Shown here one piece after another: positions 1 to 8,085 of a DNA stretch of 63,198 bases. The stretch is from a virus, in the IMG/VR virus record IMGVR_UViG_3300045929_000106, positions 1-63,198 of that record. One strand, given 5' to 3'. The notes below the pieces were generated by a model that worked only from the letters and a program-made list of their open reading frames with translations, was not told where the DNA came from and did no database searches. The stretch's first letter is position 1; each line of letters begins with the position of its first letter. The translations under genes and the position numbers were made by a program.

Positions 1-147
1 ACCTGATCGTCCTTATCCGCTAGGAAAACGACTGGAGGGCCTGGAAGGGCACCCAGCAGGTGGCTGCCTACCTGGGGATCGATCCGTCCACCGTGGTGGC
101 CGCCGAGCGCTTCCTGGGGGCGGAGAAAGACCTCCAGAACAGGCTCC
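1..147. repeat. Terminal redundancy, left copy
   Basis: These bases are repeated at 63052-63198 with only three mismatches, at positions 13, 14 and 21. The repeat shows that the contig closes on itself with a unit of about 63,051 bp. The mismatches are confined to the first 21 bases and one of them turns an in-frame GAG into TAG, so they may be contig-end errors. Confidence 0.9.
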
Positions 148-650
148 ACGAGGGCCTGATCTCGGCGCAGTCGGCAGCGGACGTGATGAAGGCCGCTCCA
201 GACCCCAAAGAGCGCGCTGAACTGCTGGAGCGCGCCGCCGTGATCCAGACCGAGAACCGCACCGAGCGGATCATGTCCCAGTTCGCCACCGGCAAGCTCA
301 CCAAGGGCGCAGCCGCCGCCAACCTGGAGAAACTGGGCGACGAGCTGCGCGGCCCCGCCAAGCGCATCCAGCACCCCGCCGTGGTCGCCGCGATCCGCGA
401 GCGCCACGCCACCGCCCGGGTCCACCCGGCGCGGCGCATGACCAGATCGAGAGCCGAGCTGCTGGAGGCGCTGAGCCACTTCGACAAGCCCCGCTACCCG
501 CTTCCCGTCAGGCAACTCTTCCGCTTCCTGGTGGAGCAGTTCGCCACCGGCGCCGGGTCCCTGGACGAGCTGCGCGAGCTGGTCCTGGCGCTGGCTGAGA
601 TGCCGCCGCCCGAGGTCGAAGAACAACCCCACAGGACAGTAGCCAACTAG
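60..650 (+). CDS. parB: ParB-like partition protein, C-terminal part (gene crosses the contig junction)
   Basis: This is the 3' part of the gene that begins at 62670; joined through the terminal redundancy it encodes about 343 residues. The part here starts at the HTH region (ending near LGIDPSTVV) that in ParB/Spo0J proteins recognises centromere-like sites. It continues as a charged helical region and ends in an acidic tail. The GTG at 60 is only an apparent start: the frame is open upstream except for a TAG at 21-23 that is GAG in the right-end copy. No ParA-type ATPase gene is seen beside it. The next gene is an AAA-type ATPase of another kind. Confidence 0.75.
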   Translation: MAAYLGIDPSTVVAAERFLGAEKDLQNRLHEGLISAQSAADVMKAAPDPKERAELLERAAVIQTENRTERIMSQFATGKLTKGAAAANLEKLGDELRGPAKRIQHPAVVAAIRERHATARVHPARRMTRSRAELLEALSHFDKPRYPLPVRQLFRFLVEQFATGAGSLDELRELVLALAEMPPPEVEEQPHRTVAN

Positions 651-705
651 CTCTTACGGGCATACTCTAGTTGATTCCGGTTAGACAGCTTTCTGACGCC
701 ACTGG

Positions 706-1896
706 TTGATTCCCCCAATGCCCCGGCTGGCCCTGATCATCCCGATGCCAACCTCTCCTATCGAGCGGTTGGCGGCCCGAGTGCGCGAGTACCTGCACCT
801 CCCGGACCCCGGCCCGCTGTATGTGCTGTGCGGGGCCGTCGCCGCCAACATGATCGAAGGGGCGCCGGTCTGGCTCATGCTAGTGGGCCCGCCAAGCTGC
901 GGCAAAAGCGAACTGCTGAACTCGCTCCTGGAGGTGCCGCACATGGTGGGAGGCGCGGACATCGCCGGGGAGGCCGCGTTCCTCTCCGGCACGAGCCGCA
1001 AGGAGAAGGCGCAAGACGCCACCGGCGGCCTGCTGCGCGAGATCGGGGACCACGGCGGCCTGATCCTCAACGACTTCACGAGCATCCTCTCCAAACCCCC
1101 GGAAAAGATCAACAGCATCATGGCCATTCTCCGCGAGTGCTACGGTGGCCGGTGGACCCGCCACATCGGCGGCGAGGGCGGGCGGCGGCTCACCTGGGTA
1201 GGCAAGCTCGCCATGCTGGCGGGCTGCACCTCGCGCATCGACCAGTGCCACCAGATCAACTCCGAGCTGGGCGAGCGGTGGATCTACTACCGTTTCGAGC
1301 ACCGTGACGTGTTCGCGGACACGATGCTCGCGCTGAGTAATGGACGCAACGGCTGGCGCGAGGACTTCCAGGCCACGATGCGGGATTTCTTCCAGAACCT
1401 CGATCTGTGCTTTGGCGAAGTGAAACCGCGCCGGGAGTTTACGCACAGCGAACGGCTGCGGCTCCACGAGCTGGCCCTGCTCGCCTCCCGCTGCCGGAGC
1501 GCGGTAACCAGGGACAGCTACTCCAAGGAGATCGTGGCGGCGCGGGAGGACGAATTAGCGATTCGATTATCCACCGTGTTAGCGCAGTTACTGGTGGGGA
1601 TGGACGCCGTGGGCGTGCCCAAGAAGACGGCGTGGCATCTGCTGGGGAAGGTGGCGATGGACTCCATGCCCCGGCTGCGCAAGCTGACCGTGGACGCCGC
1701 CGCCCTCTCGAAACCCACCGTGGAGGAGCTGCAAGTCGTTCTGGGCTGCTCGCTTAGCGTGGTCAAGCGGGTGGTCGAAGACCTCCACATGCACGGGGTG
1801 GTGGACCGCATCGACGGGCGGGTCTGCCTCACCGAGTGGATGCAGAAACAACACAACCGCTTTTGTCAAGCTTCGTCAGCTTGGACTCCCAGTTGA
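706..1896 (+). CDS. P-loop (AAA-type) ATPase with C-terminal winged helix, putative replication initiator/helicase-like protein
   Basis: The 396-residue frame has a Walker A motif (GPPSCGKS, residues 61-68), a Walker B-like LILNDF around residue 123 and a sensor-like AGCTSR near 172-177. The last 60 residues look like a winged helix-turn-helix. The frame opens with TTG at 706; ATG codons at 718 and 745 are equally possible and no ribosome binding site decides. It follows the ParB-like gene by about 55 bases, and its stop codon lies inside the first of five iteron-like repeats, as for plasmid Rep proteins beside their origins. The ATPase assignment is seen in sequence; the replication role is inferred from context. 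Confidence 0.65.
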   Translation: MIPPMPRLALIIPMPTSPIERLAARVREYLHLPDPGPLYVLCGAVAANMIEGAPVWLMLVGPPSCGKSELLNSLLEVPHMVGGADIAGEAAFLSGTSRKEKAQDATGGLLREIGDHGGLILNDFTSILSKPPEKINSIMAILRECYGGRWTRHIGGEGGRRLTWVGKLAMLAGCTSRIDQCHQINSELGERWIYYRFEHRDVFADTMLALSNGRNGWREDFQATMRDFFQNLDLCFGEVKPRREFTHSERLRLHELALLASRCRSAVTRDSYSKEIVAAREDELAIRLSTVLAQLLVGMDAVGVPKKTAWHLLGKVAMDSMPRLRKLTVDAAALSKPTVEELQVVLGCSLSVVKRVVEDLHMHGVVDRIDGRVCLTEWMQKQHNRFCQASSAWTPS

Positions 1897-2001
1897 GCTT
1901 ACACTCCCAGTAGCTGTAAACCCGGCTGAGCCTCATACTCCCAGTAGTCCCCGGGCCGGTTGAGCTTATACTCCCAGCAGCGGAACTCAGACTCCCAGTA
2001 G
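1885..2001. repeat. Iteron-like direct repeat cluster, candidate replication origin
   Basis: Five direct copies of ACTCCCAGTAG or a one- to two-base variant lie at 1885-1895, 1903-1913, 1937-1947, 1970-1980 and 1991-2001. Each is preceded by a related GAGCTTAT-like stretch, so the unit is near 19 bp. Start-to-start spacings are 18, 34, 33 and 21 bp. The cluster sits directly downstream of a putative Rep-type ATPase. Single copies in the other orientation occur at 45728-45738 and 49230-49238. Iterons of a replication origin, or a protein-binding cluster for ParB or a repressor, are the likely readings. Confidence 0.6.
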
Positions 2002-2151
2002 TCGAACCGGCAGGGGCCCTCTCCCCGCCCCGGCGGGCGCTCCCCATATGTCGCTTTTCGCGCATAAATAACTACCTCTTGCCCGGTTTGGCGGCCCGCA
2101 GTAGACTTGAGTTTCCGCCTAAATTCCAGTTACAAGAAACGAGAACAACTT

Positions 2152-3027
2152 ATGCCGAAAGCCGCAGGGCTGATGAGCCCGGAGAACGCCGTCAAGGGCG
2201 CGGGGGCCTTCAAGGAAGGGTTCATCCGCATCGACAGCAACAGCTACAAAGTGCATCAGGCCAAGGGCGAGGACGCCGTCCCGGCCACCAAGTGGGTATG
2301 GCAGGTGACCCGCCTCAACGAGAGCGGCGAGGAGCCCCTGGTGGACGAGCATGACGAGCCCATTCGCGAGGAGCTGGCCTTCTCGTTCGGGGGCAAGTGC
2401 CTGCCATTTATCCACCCGGCGAGAGCGGACGGCCCGGATGACGAGGAGCCCGAGGACATGGGGACCGAGGTGGGGGCGGAGGGCAACACGCTGTACCTGA
2501 ACGCGCCGGATTGGCGTCCCAACGAGCGTTCCGGCGTGATCATCCTGACCGCCAGCATGCAGAAAGCCGGGGTGAAGAGCGAGTACCTGAAGCGGTGCTG
2601 GACCCCGGACTGGAACGGCTGCGTTTTCGAGATGCGGCAGTCCGCGCCGGAGAAGGGCCGCGACGGGCGGGAGTTCTCCTACAAGATCTGCAGCAAGGTT
2701 CTGGTGGGCCCCGGCGGCAAGGCGAAGGCGGCGGGCGCTGGCTCGAAAGTGAACTCCGGCGCGAAAGCGGGCGGGTCCAGCGACCTGGAGCCCCTGCTGA
2801 CCGGCGTGATCATGGGCCTGTCGCAGGAGATGGACGGCCAGCAAGTCACCAAGAAGGCCTTCGTCAACCGGGTAAGGGCGGCGCTGGACGAGAAGAAGGT
2901 GGACAGCAAGCTGATCGTCCCGGCCCTGACCCTGGTCAAGAACGACATCTGGCTCAAGGAGCGCGCCGGGCTGCTCGATATCAGCGTCTCCGAGAACGCC
3001 ATCCTGTTCGGGCGGCTGGAGGCGTGA
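2152..3027 (+). CDS. Hypothetical protein, possible single-strand DNA-binding partner of the recombination module
   Basis: A 291-residue protein with no family I recognise. The ATG at 2152 is preferred over an upstream in-frame start at 2107 because the region before it overlaps the iteron-rich control DNA. The N-terminal 170 residues are mixed beta-rich sequence with a tract WKWVWQ-like aromatic signal. A Gly/Ala/Lys-rich linker follows near 190-210, then a helical C-terminal domain. It opens the operon that carries RecB-like and Sak4-like proteins, a position often held by single-strand-binding proteins. That role is inference from position only. Confidence 0.5.
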   Translation: MPKAAGLMSPENAVKGAGAFKEGFIRIDSNSYKVHQAKGEDAVPATKWVWQVTRLNESGEEPLVDEHDEPIREELAFSFGGKCLPFIHPARADGPDDEEPEDMGTEVGAEGNTLYLNAPDWRPNERSGVIILTASMQKAGVKSEYLKRCWTPDWNGCVFEMRQSAPEKGRDGREFSYKICSKVLVGPGGKAKAAGAGSKVNSGAKAGGSSDLEPLLTGVIMGLSQEMDGQQVTKKAFVNRVRAALDEKKVDSKLIVPALTLVKNDIWLKERAGLLDISVSENAILFGRLEA

Positions 3028-3147
3028 AGGGTTAGCGCAGGCCGGGGCCCAGTCTGGTCTGTACGGGTTAGCTGGGGGTTCACCATTTCCACCGGCTAAT
3101 ACGGGGGGAGGGTAGTTAGGCGGTAACCCCTCCCCTTTTACTTCCTT

Positions 3148-3759
3148 ATGCCTAAACTCATCGAAGAGCGCGAGATAAAGCTGGAGTGGGGCGATATCGA
3201 CCTGATGACCCCTAAGCAGCGGGTTAGCGACATGCGCCGCTCTTCCGGGGTGCACCTCTCCGGCGTGATCCGCTACGTGCTGACCACGGCGGGCCTGCTG
3301 ACGCCGGAGGACGCCGATGAGTTCATGCCGCTGCGGATGGCCGTGGGGATGGCCTGGGAAGCGTTTGTGGTGGGGCTGTGGCCCGATTTGATATGGCAAC
3401 CCGGAGAATGCGCCAAGGACGGCGTTATCGGCTCTCCAGACGGCGTAACTGGAGACTGTCTAGAAGAGTTCAAGGCCACCTGGAAGTCGCGGCTGGAGCG
3501 GGGCGAGTACAAGGGCCATGTGCCCCCGCCGCGCAAGATCTGCGAACAGCGCGCCTGGATGCTCCAGGTGGGCGGTTACTGCCACATGATGGGCCTGACT
3601 AAGGCCCGCCTGCATGTGCTGTGGGTGATGGGCGACTACCGGGGATCTGGCCCGCAGTATTGCACCTATGTGGTGCAGTTCGGCCAGGACGAGCTGGAGC
3701 GCATGTGGAAGAACATGATCCTCCCCAATATCAAGGGAGCTACGCCGGAGACGCATTGA
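3148..3759 (+). CDS. RecB/Cas4-like PD-(D/E)XK exonuclease
   Basis: The 203-residue protein has the core of a PD-(D/E)XK nuclease: a helix glutamate at residue 71, GSPD with Asp98, and EFK with Glu107 and Lys109. A later helix with Gln in RAWMLQVGGY fits the RecB-type extra motif. Such enzymes resect double-stranded DNA ends to feed single-strand annealing. The stop overlaps the start of the next gene (TGATG), and a Sak4-like ATPase follows two genes on. A 120-bp gap with GGGGGAGGG precedes it. The fold is well supported; the exact activity is not shown. Confidence 0.75.
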   Translation: MPKLIEEREIKLEWGDIDLMTPKQRVSDMRRSSGVHLSGVIRYVLTTAGLLTPEDADEFMPLRMAVGMAWEAFVVGLWPDLIWQPGECAKDGVIGSPDGVTGDCLEEFKATWKSRLERGEYKGHVPPPRKICEQRAWMLQVGGYCHMMGLTKARLHVLWVMGDYRGSGPQYCTYVVQFGQDELERMWKNMILPNIKGATPETH

Positions 3760-4295
3760 TGAAAGAAGACGAGATTATTGCGCGCCACGGCAAAGTTCAA
3801 GAGCGCATTGTAAAGAGCGAGCCCAGTAAAGAGAAAGTGGGAATGTATCTGAAGTCGCAACGTTATGACATATGGTGGGAACCGGCTCAAATTGCGCCCG
3901 CCTACAATGACCGTCGAAAGTTTTCGGATAAGGGCGACCTGCATATCAGGCTCAACAACCGAGTGGAGCATATTGAGGTGAAGGAGCGTGATGTCGAGTT
4001 TACGCGCCAGGAAGACTTCCCACACGAGTGGGTGTTCATATGCAGCGTTGACCCTTTCATGGCGGCGGCGCGAGAGGGGCGAACGCCGCTCGCTGTTGTG
4101 TTCCTGAATAGCGCCAACAGCCATGTGGCGGTGACCCACATATTTACACGGAACGAATGGAAAGTGCGACCGAGAGTATACGATAAGTTGCTGGGAACTT
4201 ATGCTGACACATTTGTCATTCGCCCGGATCAGGTAATGTTCGGCCCGTTTCACGAGGTTGACACTTTGTTGCTTCTGGAATCAGTAAGATCATGA
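3759..4295 (+). CDS. Small PD-(D/E)XK-like protein, possible nuclease or resolvase
   Basis: A 178-residue protein whose ATG overlaps the previous stop and whose stop overlaps the next start (ATGA). Residues 58-75 read as KGD followed by HIEVK, giving Asp60, Glu73 and Lys75 in the spacing of a PD-(D/E)XK active site. It is visibly more AT-rich than both neighbours, which suggests a separate origin. A Holliday-junction resolvase or a restriction-type nuclease are alternatives. No family name is certain. Confidence 0.55.
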   Translation: MKEDEIIARHGKVQERIVKSEPSKEKVGMYLKSQRYDIWWEPAQIAPAYNDRRKFSDKGDLHIRLNNRVEHIEVKERDVEFTRQEDFPHEWVFICSVDPFMAAAREGRTPLAVVFLNSANSHVAVTHIFTRNEWKVRPRVYDKLLGTYADTFVIRPDQVMFGPFHEVDTLLLLESVRS

Positions 4296-5137
4296 AACAA
4301 ATCCCTATCCAGATCGAGGGCTTCACGTTCGATTCGACGCCCGACACCAAGCCCGCCGTCTGCGTTTACGGCGAGGAGAACACCGGCAAGACCCGGTTCG
4401 GCTGCACGGTCCCGCACGATAGCGGCGTGGTGGGCTGGCTGGCCCTCGACAAGAACTCCAAGGGCACGGTGGAGCAGTACCAGGAGCGGAACGGGGACCG
4501 GCGCATCCTGGTCAACCAGAAGCCGTTCCTGTCCAACAAGGACGCCATCAAGCTCGCCATGACGGAGAAGCCCGCCGAAACCAAGCTGTTGGCGAAGGCC
4601 GTCGTAGAGAAGGTCTGGGACCACGCCATGAAGCTCGCGGACCACAAGGACGTGGAGTCCATCGTGATCGATGACGGGTCGCAGTTGTTCGACTGGATTC
4701 TGTTCTCGCATTTCGGCAGGCGCAACCAGATCGAGAGCTACCAGCGGGGCGGGCCTAACAACGACTTCATCGAGCTGATTACGGCGCTCGGCAGCAAGAA
4801 CCTCTGCATGATCTGCCGGGGCACGGAGGTCTGGGCAGACACCGGCGAGGTGGACGCGCAGGGCCGCAAGAAGCAGGCCCCCACCGGCAAGCTCAAGCCG
4901 GAGGGGTTCGGGAAGCTGGGCAAGTTCATGACGGCGGTGGTGGAGCTGTCTGCTACCCGCAAGAAACCGGCGGAGGACGCCACCGCCGAGGAGGCGCTGG
5001 CCGCCAAGTACAAGTGCAAGGTGATGACGTGTAAAGGCGACACGCTGCTGGAGGGCCAGGATCTGACTCCGTTCGGCGTCTGCGGGGCGGAGATCACCTG
5101 GGACAACGTGATGACCGTTATAAGAGCCAAGGACTAG
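4292..5137 (+). CDS. Sak4-like RecA-fold ATPase, single-strand annealing recombinase
   Basis: The 281-residue protein carries Walker A GEENTGKT at residues 27-34 and a Walker B-like SIVIDD ending at Asp127-Asp128. The size, the small first strand before the P-loop and the Walker B context fit the phage nucleotide-binding/Sak4 family, which promotes strand annealing in phage recombination. It is encoded just downstream of two nucleases in an overlapping operon, the usual setting. The late Cys-containing strand near residue 250 is typical of nothing in particular. Confidence 0.7.
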   Translation: MKQIPIQIEGFTFDSTPDTKPAVCVYGEENTGKTRFGCTVPHDSGVVGWLALDKNSKGTVEQYQERNGDRRILVNQKPFLSNKDAIKLAMTEKPAETKLLAKAVVEKVWDHAMKLADHKDVESIVIDDGSQLFDWILFSHFGRRNQIESYQRGGPNNDFIELITALGSKNLCMICRGTEVWADTGEVDAQGRKKQAPTGKLKPEGFGKLGKFMTAVVELSATRKKPAEDATAEEALAAKYKCKVMTCKGDTLLEGQDLTPFGVCGAEITWDNVMTVIRAKD

Positions 5138-5139
5138 TT

Positions 5140-5310
5140 ATGCATTCCTATATCGTGCGTTTGCGGCGAGTGATGGAATGGGAACAAGTGTACGAAGCAG
5201 ACTCCCCAGAAACCGCCATAGAACTGGCCAAGCTGGAGGCCCACCACGGGACCGTCGTAGATGAGCTGGCGAGCGTGGAGGAGGTCCAGCCAGCCGAGGT
5301 AGTCGATTGA
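5140..5310 (+). CDS. Small hypothetical protein
   Basis: A 56-residue reading frame starting two bases after the stop of the Sak4-like gene and ending in a TGATG overlap with the next one. It begins MHSYIVRLRRVM and continues acidic. The pattern of beta strand, then YEADSPETAIELAKLEA helix resembles short phage proteins that take a ferredoxin-like shape, but no function can be given. The tight packing argues that it is expressed. Confidence 0.6.
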   Translation: MHSYIVRLRRVMEWEQVYEADSPETAIELAKLEAHHGTVVDELASVEEVQPAEVVD

Positions 5311-5495
5311 TGCCGGAGATCAGGCCGTGCCCCGGCTGCGGACAGACGGACGAGCTATTGACCTACCTGGGCATGGGGAGAGGGGGAGCTCTCTACAAGT
5401 GCCCGGTCTGCTCCGGTATTTTCGAGGACAGCGAGCTGGACGAGATCGCCAAGAGGGAAGATGACCGGGATCGAGGCGGGGAGGATGTTGGGTGA
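5310..5495 (+). CDS. Small zinc-ribbon protein
   Basis: A 61-residue protein with CPGC near the N-terminus and CPVC about 25 residues later, a four-cysteine zinc ribbon, followed by a highly acidic and charged tail. The ATG at 5310 shares a base with the previous stop and is preferred over the TTG three bases before. Its stop overlaps the GTG start of the ERCC4-type nuclease. A DNA- or protein-contact role within the recombination operon is inferred. Confidence 0.6.
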   Translation: MPEIRPCPGCGQTDELLTYLGMGRGGALYKCPVCSGIFEDSELDEIAKREDDRDRGGEDVG

Positions 5496-6280
5496 CCGGG
5501 ATAGCGATTGACTCGCGGGTTGGCTCCAGGGAGCTGGCCCCCCTCTTCCGCGACTACGGCATCCAGCCCAGGCTGCGGGAGATGGAGTTCGGGGACATGG
5601 CTTTCGAGGGGAACGGCCCCGCTGGCCGCTGCATGGTGGGGATCGAGCGGAAGACCATCAACGATCTCACGGCCTGCATCGAGGACCGGCGGCTGAGCGG
5701 CCACCAGTTGCCGGGGATGGCCGAGGCCTACGACTACTGCTACCTGATCGTGGAGGGGCTGTGGCGTCCTTCCGCTGACGGCGGCCTCCAGATCGGGGAG
5801 GCGAAATTCAGCCAGGACCAGCGGTTCGGGGGCTACTGGTACAGGCCCCGGCAGCGCCTGCTATACCGGGCGGTGGACAACTACCTCGCCACCCTGGAGC
5901 TGCAGGCGGGCATCATCTACCGGCGCACGTTGACGCCCGTGGAGACGGTGGCGGTGGTGGTCGACCTTTGGCGCTGGTGGCAGGAGAAGGAGTGGGGCGA
6001 GCACTCCTCGCACGTCGCCGTGTACGCACCGGCGCGGATCGGGCGCGGGAGGCTGCAGCTCGCCCGCCGGGAGGCCTCCCTATGCGAGCGCTGGGCCATG
6101 CAGCTCGACGGGGTGGACAAGCGGGCCCGCGAGGTGGCCGAGCATTTCGGGAGCGCCGCCGTGATGGCGCAGGCCTCCGAGAGCGAGTGGCGGGAGATCA
6201 AGGGGATCGGGAAAGGAATCGCCCAGCGGGCGGTAAAGGATATCAATGCTCAAGTACCGGGCTTTGTTGGTGGACACTGA
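5492..6280 (+). CDS. ERCC4/XPF-type structure-specific nuclease with C-terminal HhH region
   Basis: The 262-residue protein has the ERCC4 nuclease signature: Asp7, Gly-Asp at 34-35, and IERKTINDL giving the ERKxxxD motif at residues 52-58. The last 60 residues (from about 205) read like a helix-hairpin-helix domain with IKGIGKGIAQRAV. Family members cut branched or flap DNA. The GTG start at 5492 overlaps the previous stop. With the nucleases and Sak4-like ATPase upstream it makes a complete recombination set. Confidence 0.85.
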   Translation: MTGIAIDSRVGSRELAPLFRDYGIQPRLREMEFGDMAFEGNGPAGRCMVGIERKTINDLTACIEDRRLSGHQLPGMAEAYDYCYLIVEGLWRPSADGGLQIGEAKFSQDQRFGGYWYRPRQRLLYRAVDNYLATLELQAGIIYRRTLTPVETVAVVVDLWRWWQEKEWGEHSSHVAVYAPARIGRGRLQLARREASLCERWAMQLDGVDKRAREVAEHFGSAAVMAQASESEWREIKGIGKGIAQRAVKDINAQVPGFVGGH

Positions 6281-6503
6281 GGGCGACTACAGGCGGCCCT
6301 GCCAGACCTTCTGCAACGACATACGGCAGGTGGAGGACTGGGCCAAGATGTTTCTCTGCCACGCGGGCGTCAATGCCCATGTGCAAGTTTACGCCGTGGA
6401 CGAGCGCGAGGTAGGAGTGTTCAAGAGATCCGATTTTTATGACCAGGGCCCAGCTCCGGGTATACAACCGGCTGACAAAAAAACAGGCGAACCGGCACAA
6501 TGA
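6246..6503 (+). CDS. Small hypothetical protein
   Basis: An 85-residue frame that overlaps the end of the nuclease gene by 35 bases and the start of the next gene by 65. The first 60 residues look like a compact alpha/beta domain. The last 25, within the overlap, are low-complexity. No family recognised. The long overlaps make this less certain than its neighbours. Confidence 0.45.
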   Translation: MLKYRALLVDTEGDYRRPCQTFCNDIRQVEDWAKMFLCHAGVNAHVQVYAVDEREVGVFKRSDFYDQGPAPGIQPADKKTGEPAQ

Positions 6504-6738
6504 CGTGATCGTGGTGGAGGAGAGCATCTCCTCCGTCACGTTCTATGTGTTGTTCCCCGGCCTGTATGTGACTTACGATGACGCGGGCCGCCCGCTGGAG
6601 ACCCATACGGACGCCGAGCGCCGGAAATCGGGCAAGACGCTGGCCAAGCCCGGGATGCGGACGCTGGTGCTGACCGGCGAGCTGGGCAGCTCCAGTTACC
6701 AGCCGCCCGGGATCGATGACGATGGCGTTCCCTTCTGA
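6439..6738 (+). CDS. Small hypothetical protein
   Basis: A 99-residue frame with mainly beta-strand character (DVIVVEESISSVTFYVLF and following) and a short acidic end. It overlaps the preceding frame by 65 bases, so one of the two may be shorter than drawn. It is followed six bases later by another short gene. Function unknown. Confidence 0.5.
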   Translation: MTRAQLRVYNRLTKKQANRHNDVIVVEESISSVTFYVLFPGLYVTYDDAGRPLETHTDAERRKSGKTLAKPGMRTLVLTGELGSSSYQPPGIDDDGVPF

Positions 6739-6743
6739 TCGCC

Positions 6744-6920
6744 ATGCTGGAGTATGTCGATAACCGGATGTGGGTGGTGTTCCAGGACGAGGGACGAGAG
6801 ACCCGCCTGACGCTGGACGAATACCTGGAGCTGGCGAATGAAGCCGGGAGCGAGTTGCAGTTGCGGAAGGCTCTGCTGAAGTGGCGGCCTGCCGCGAAGG
6901 CCGCCGGGGAGGGCGCATGA
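6744..6920 (+). CDS. Small hypothetical protein
   Basis: A 58-residue frame (begins MLEYVDNRMW) between two accepted genes, ending in an ATGA overlap with the next start. It has a strand-rich first half and a helical basic second half (LRKALLKWRP). Spacing and coupling support expression. No family recognised. Confidence 0.5.
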   Translation: MLEYVDNRMWVVFQDEGRETRLTLDEYLELANEAGSELQLRKALLKWRPAAKAAGEGA

Positions 6921-7132
6921 TTACCTTGACGGAGTGGTATCGGGCGGGGCATAACACCCTGCTGAAATGCCGCCGCGCGTTCTTATTGGACAACGAGCTG
7001 ACGGTGCGCCAGTGGAGCGACGGGTTGCGCATGATCGACGGCGTCGAGAGGTATCTGCTGACCATGCTCCACAAGGACAAACAATGGTCGAAGAGGAAAG
7101 ACGCAGAGAGTCATTTAAGCGCTGGCTCCTGA
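6917..7132 (+). CDS. Small hypothetical protein
   Basis: A 71-residue, basic and Trp/Leu-rich helical protein. The ATG at 6917 overlaps the stop of the previous gene and is preferred to an upstream in-frame codon. It overlaps the next gene by about 49 bases. Function unknown. Confidence 0.5.
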   Translation: MITLTEWYRAGHNTLLKCRRAFLLDNELTVRQWSDGLRMIDGVERYLLTMLHKDKQWSKRKDAESHLSAGS

Positions 7133-7524
7133 GGGTCTGGGACTGGGCCGAGGACGAGGGCCGCCCTGTCGCCCTCGATATCGCGGAGATCGTCAGCCAT
7201 GCGGACGAGCCGGATTATCCGATGTGGAGCGTGGCAAGGAAGCGGGGCGTGATCGGGGACGGCAAGCTCGCGGACCTGATCCGCAGCAAGTTTGGGCTGC
7301 CGGTGATGGCCGAGCGCCCCACCCAGTGGGAGCGGGAGATCAACTACCAGCCGCTGATCTACCTGGACGAGAAGGTCTGGGACTCGATCTACAACAGCCT
7401 GGGCTGGGTCAACCGGGACCTGGACAAGGAGAAGCCAGACACGTTCTGGCTGTGGTCGAACGCGGCCAACCAGATCCGGTTCGCCAAACGAAAAAGGGAG
7501 AGGGTGGTCGATGAACAACTTTGA
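7084..7524 (+). CDS. Hypothetical protein
   Basis: A 146-residue protein beginning MVEEERRRESFKRW. It has a charged helical N-terminus, then a mixed domain with several aromatic residues (YPMWSVARKRG, NYQPLIYLDEKVWD). It could be a small winged-helix-like protein, but nothing decisive is visible. It overlaps both neighbours by short stretches, so it belongs to the same operon. Confidence 0.55.
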   Translation: MVEEERRRESFKRWLLRVWDWAEDEGRPVALDIAEIVSHADEPDYPMWSVARKRGVIGDGKLADLIRSKFGLPVMAERPTQWEREINYQPLIYLDEKVWDSIYNSLGWVNRDLDKEKPDTFWLWSNAANQIRFAKRKRERVVDEQL

Positions 7525-7888
7525 GGAACGGGAGGACCGGGCGCAGTTCGCCTCGCTGCCGCCGGTAGTGGAGCTGGAGGACGTGAAGGTTCGCCAGCGG
7601 GTGGTGGCGCTGCTGGAGCTGCTCGATCAGGCGGTGGCCGAGCGCCAGAAGCTGGAGCAGGACGAGGAGAAGTACAAGGTGGAGCTTGGCACTCTCCAGG
7701 AGGCCACCAACCGGCAGGGGTTCCGCTACGGCCTGCTGTGCTTCATGTCGCAGCCGGTGAAGGGCAGACGGACCCTGGACAAGATGCTGCTAATCGAAAA
7801 CGGCTGTCCAGCGGACGCCATTAACCTCTCCTACAAAGAGGGGAAGCCCAGCATCCGGCGCACCTTCAAGCGGCTGGGGGACGAATGA
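7511..7888 (+). CDS. Coiled-coil hypothetical protein
   Basis: A 125-residue protein with a long charged helix at residues 25-70 (heptad-like Leu/Val pattern around VVALLELLDQAVAERQKLEQ) and a small C-terminal domain. A self-associating or accessory DNA-metabolism protein is possible. It ends in an ATGA overlap with an HTH gene. Confidence 0.55.
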   Translation: MNNFEEREDRAQFASLPPVVELEDVKVRQRVVALLELLDQAVAERQKLEQDEEKYKVELGTLQEATNRQGFRYGLLCFMSQPVKGRRTLDKMLLIENGCPADAINLSYKEGKPSIRRTFKRLGDE

Positions 7889-8085
7889 ACGAGCCGCCCC
7901 GCAAGGACCCGATGGCCATCCTCTGGGTGGCCGCCAACCGCAGCGCCCTGACCGAGGTCGCCAAGCAGTGCGGCTGCTCGGTGCAATTTGTGAGCTATGT
8001 GTTATACGGGCGTAAACGGTCTGGGGACGGAAAGGTGGAGCGCCTGCTCAGAGAGTTAGGGGCCCCAATTAAATCAACAAGGTGA
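7885..8085 (+). CDS. Small helix-turn-helix (Cro-like) protein
   Basis: A 66-residue protein with an HTH-like stretch ALTEVAKQCGCSVQFVSYVL at residues 21-40, followed by a basic helix. It is of a size typical for Cro-type regulators. Its ATG overlaps the previous stop and its TGA overlaps the GTG of the next gene. A regulator of this operon is a reasonable inference. Confidence 0.55.
   Translation: MNEPPRKDPMAILWVAANRSALTEVAKQCGCSVQFVSYVLYGRKRSGDGKVERLLRELGAPIKSTR

Noticed and set aside
1885-2001. CRISPR array
   Set aside because: Repeats are too short, spacings are uneven (18-34 bp) and no cas gene is present.
1829-2065. Minus-strand open frame over the iteron cluster
   Set aside because: Its peptide is Ser/Thr/Gly-rich and its pattern comes from the repeated DNA; no ribosome site and the region looks like control DNA.
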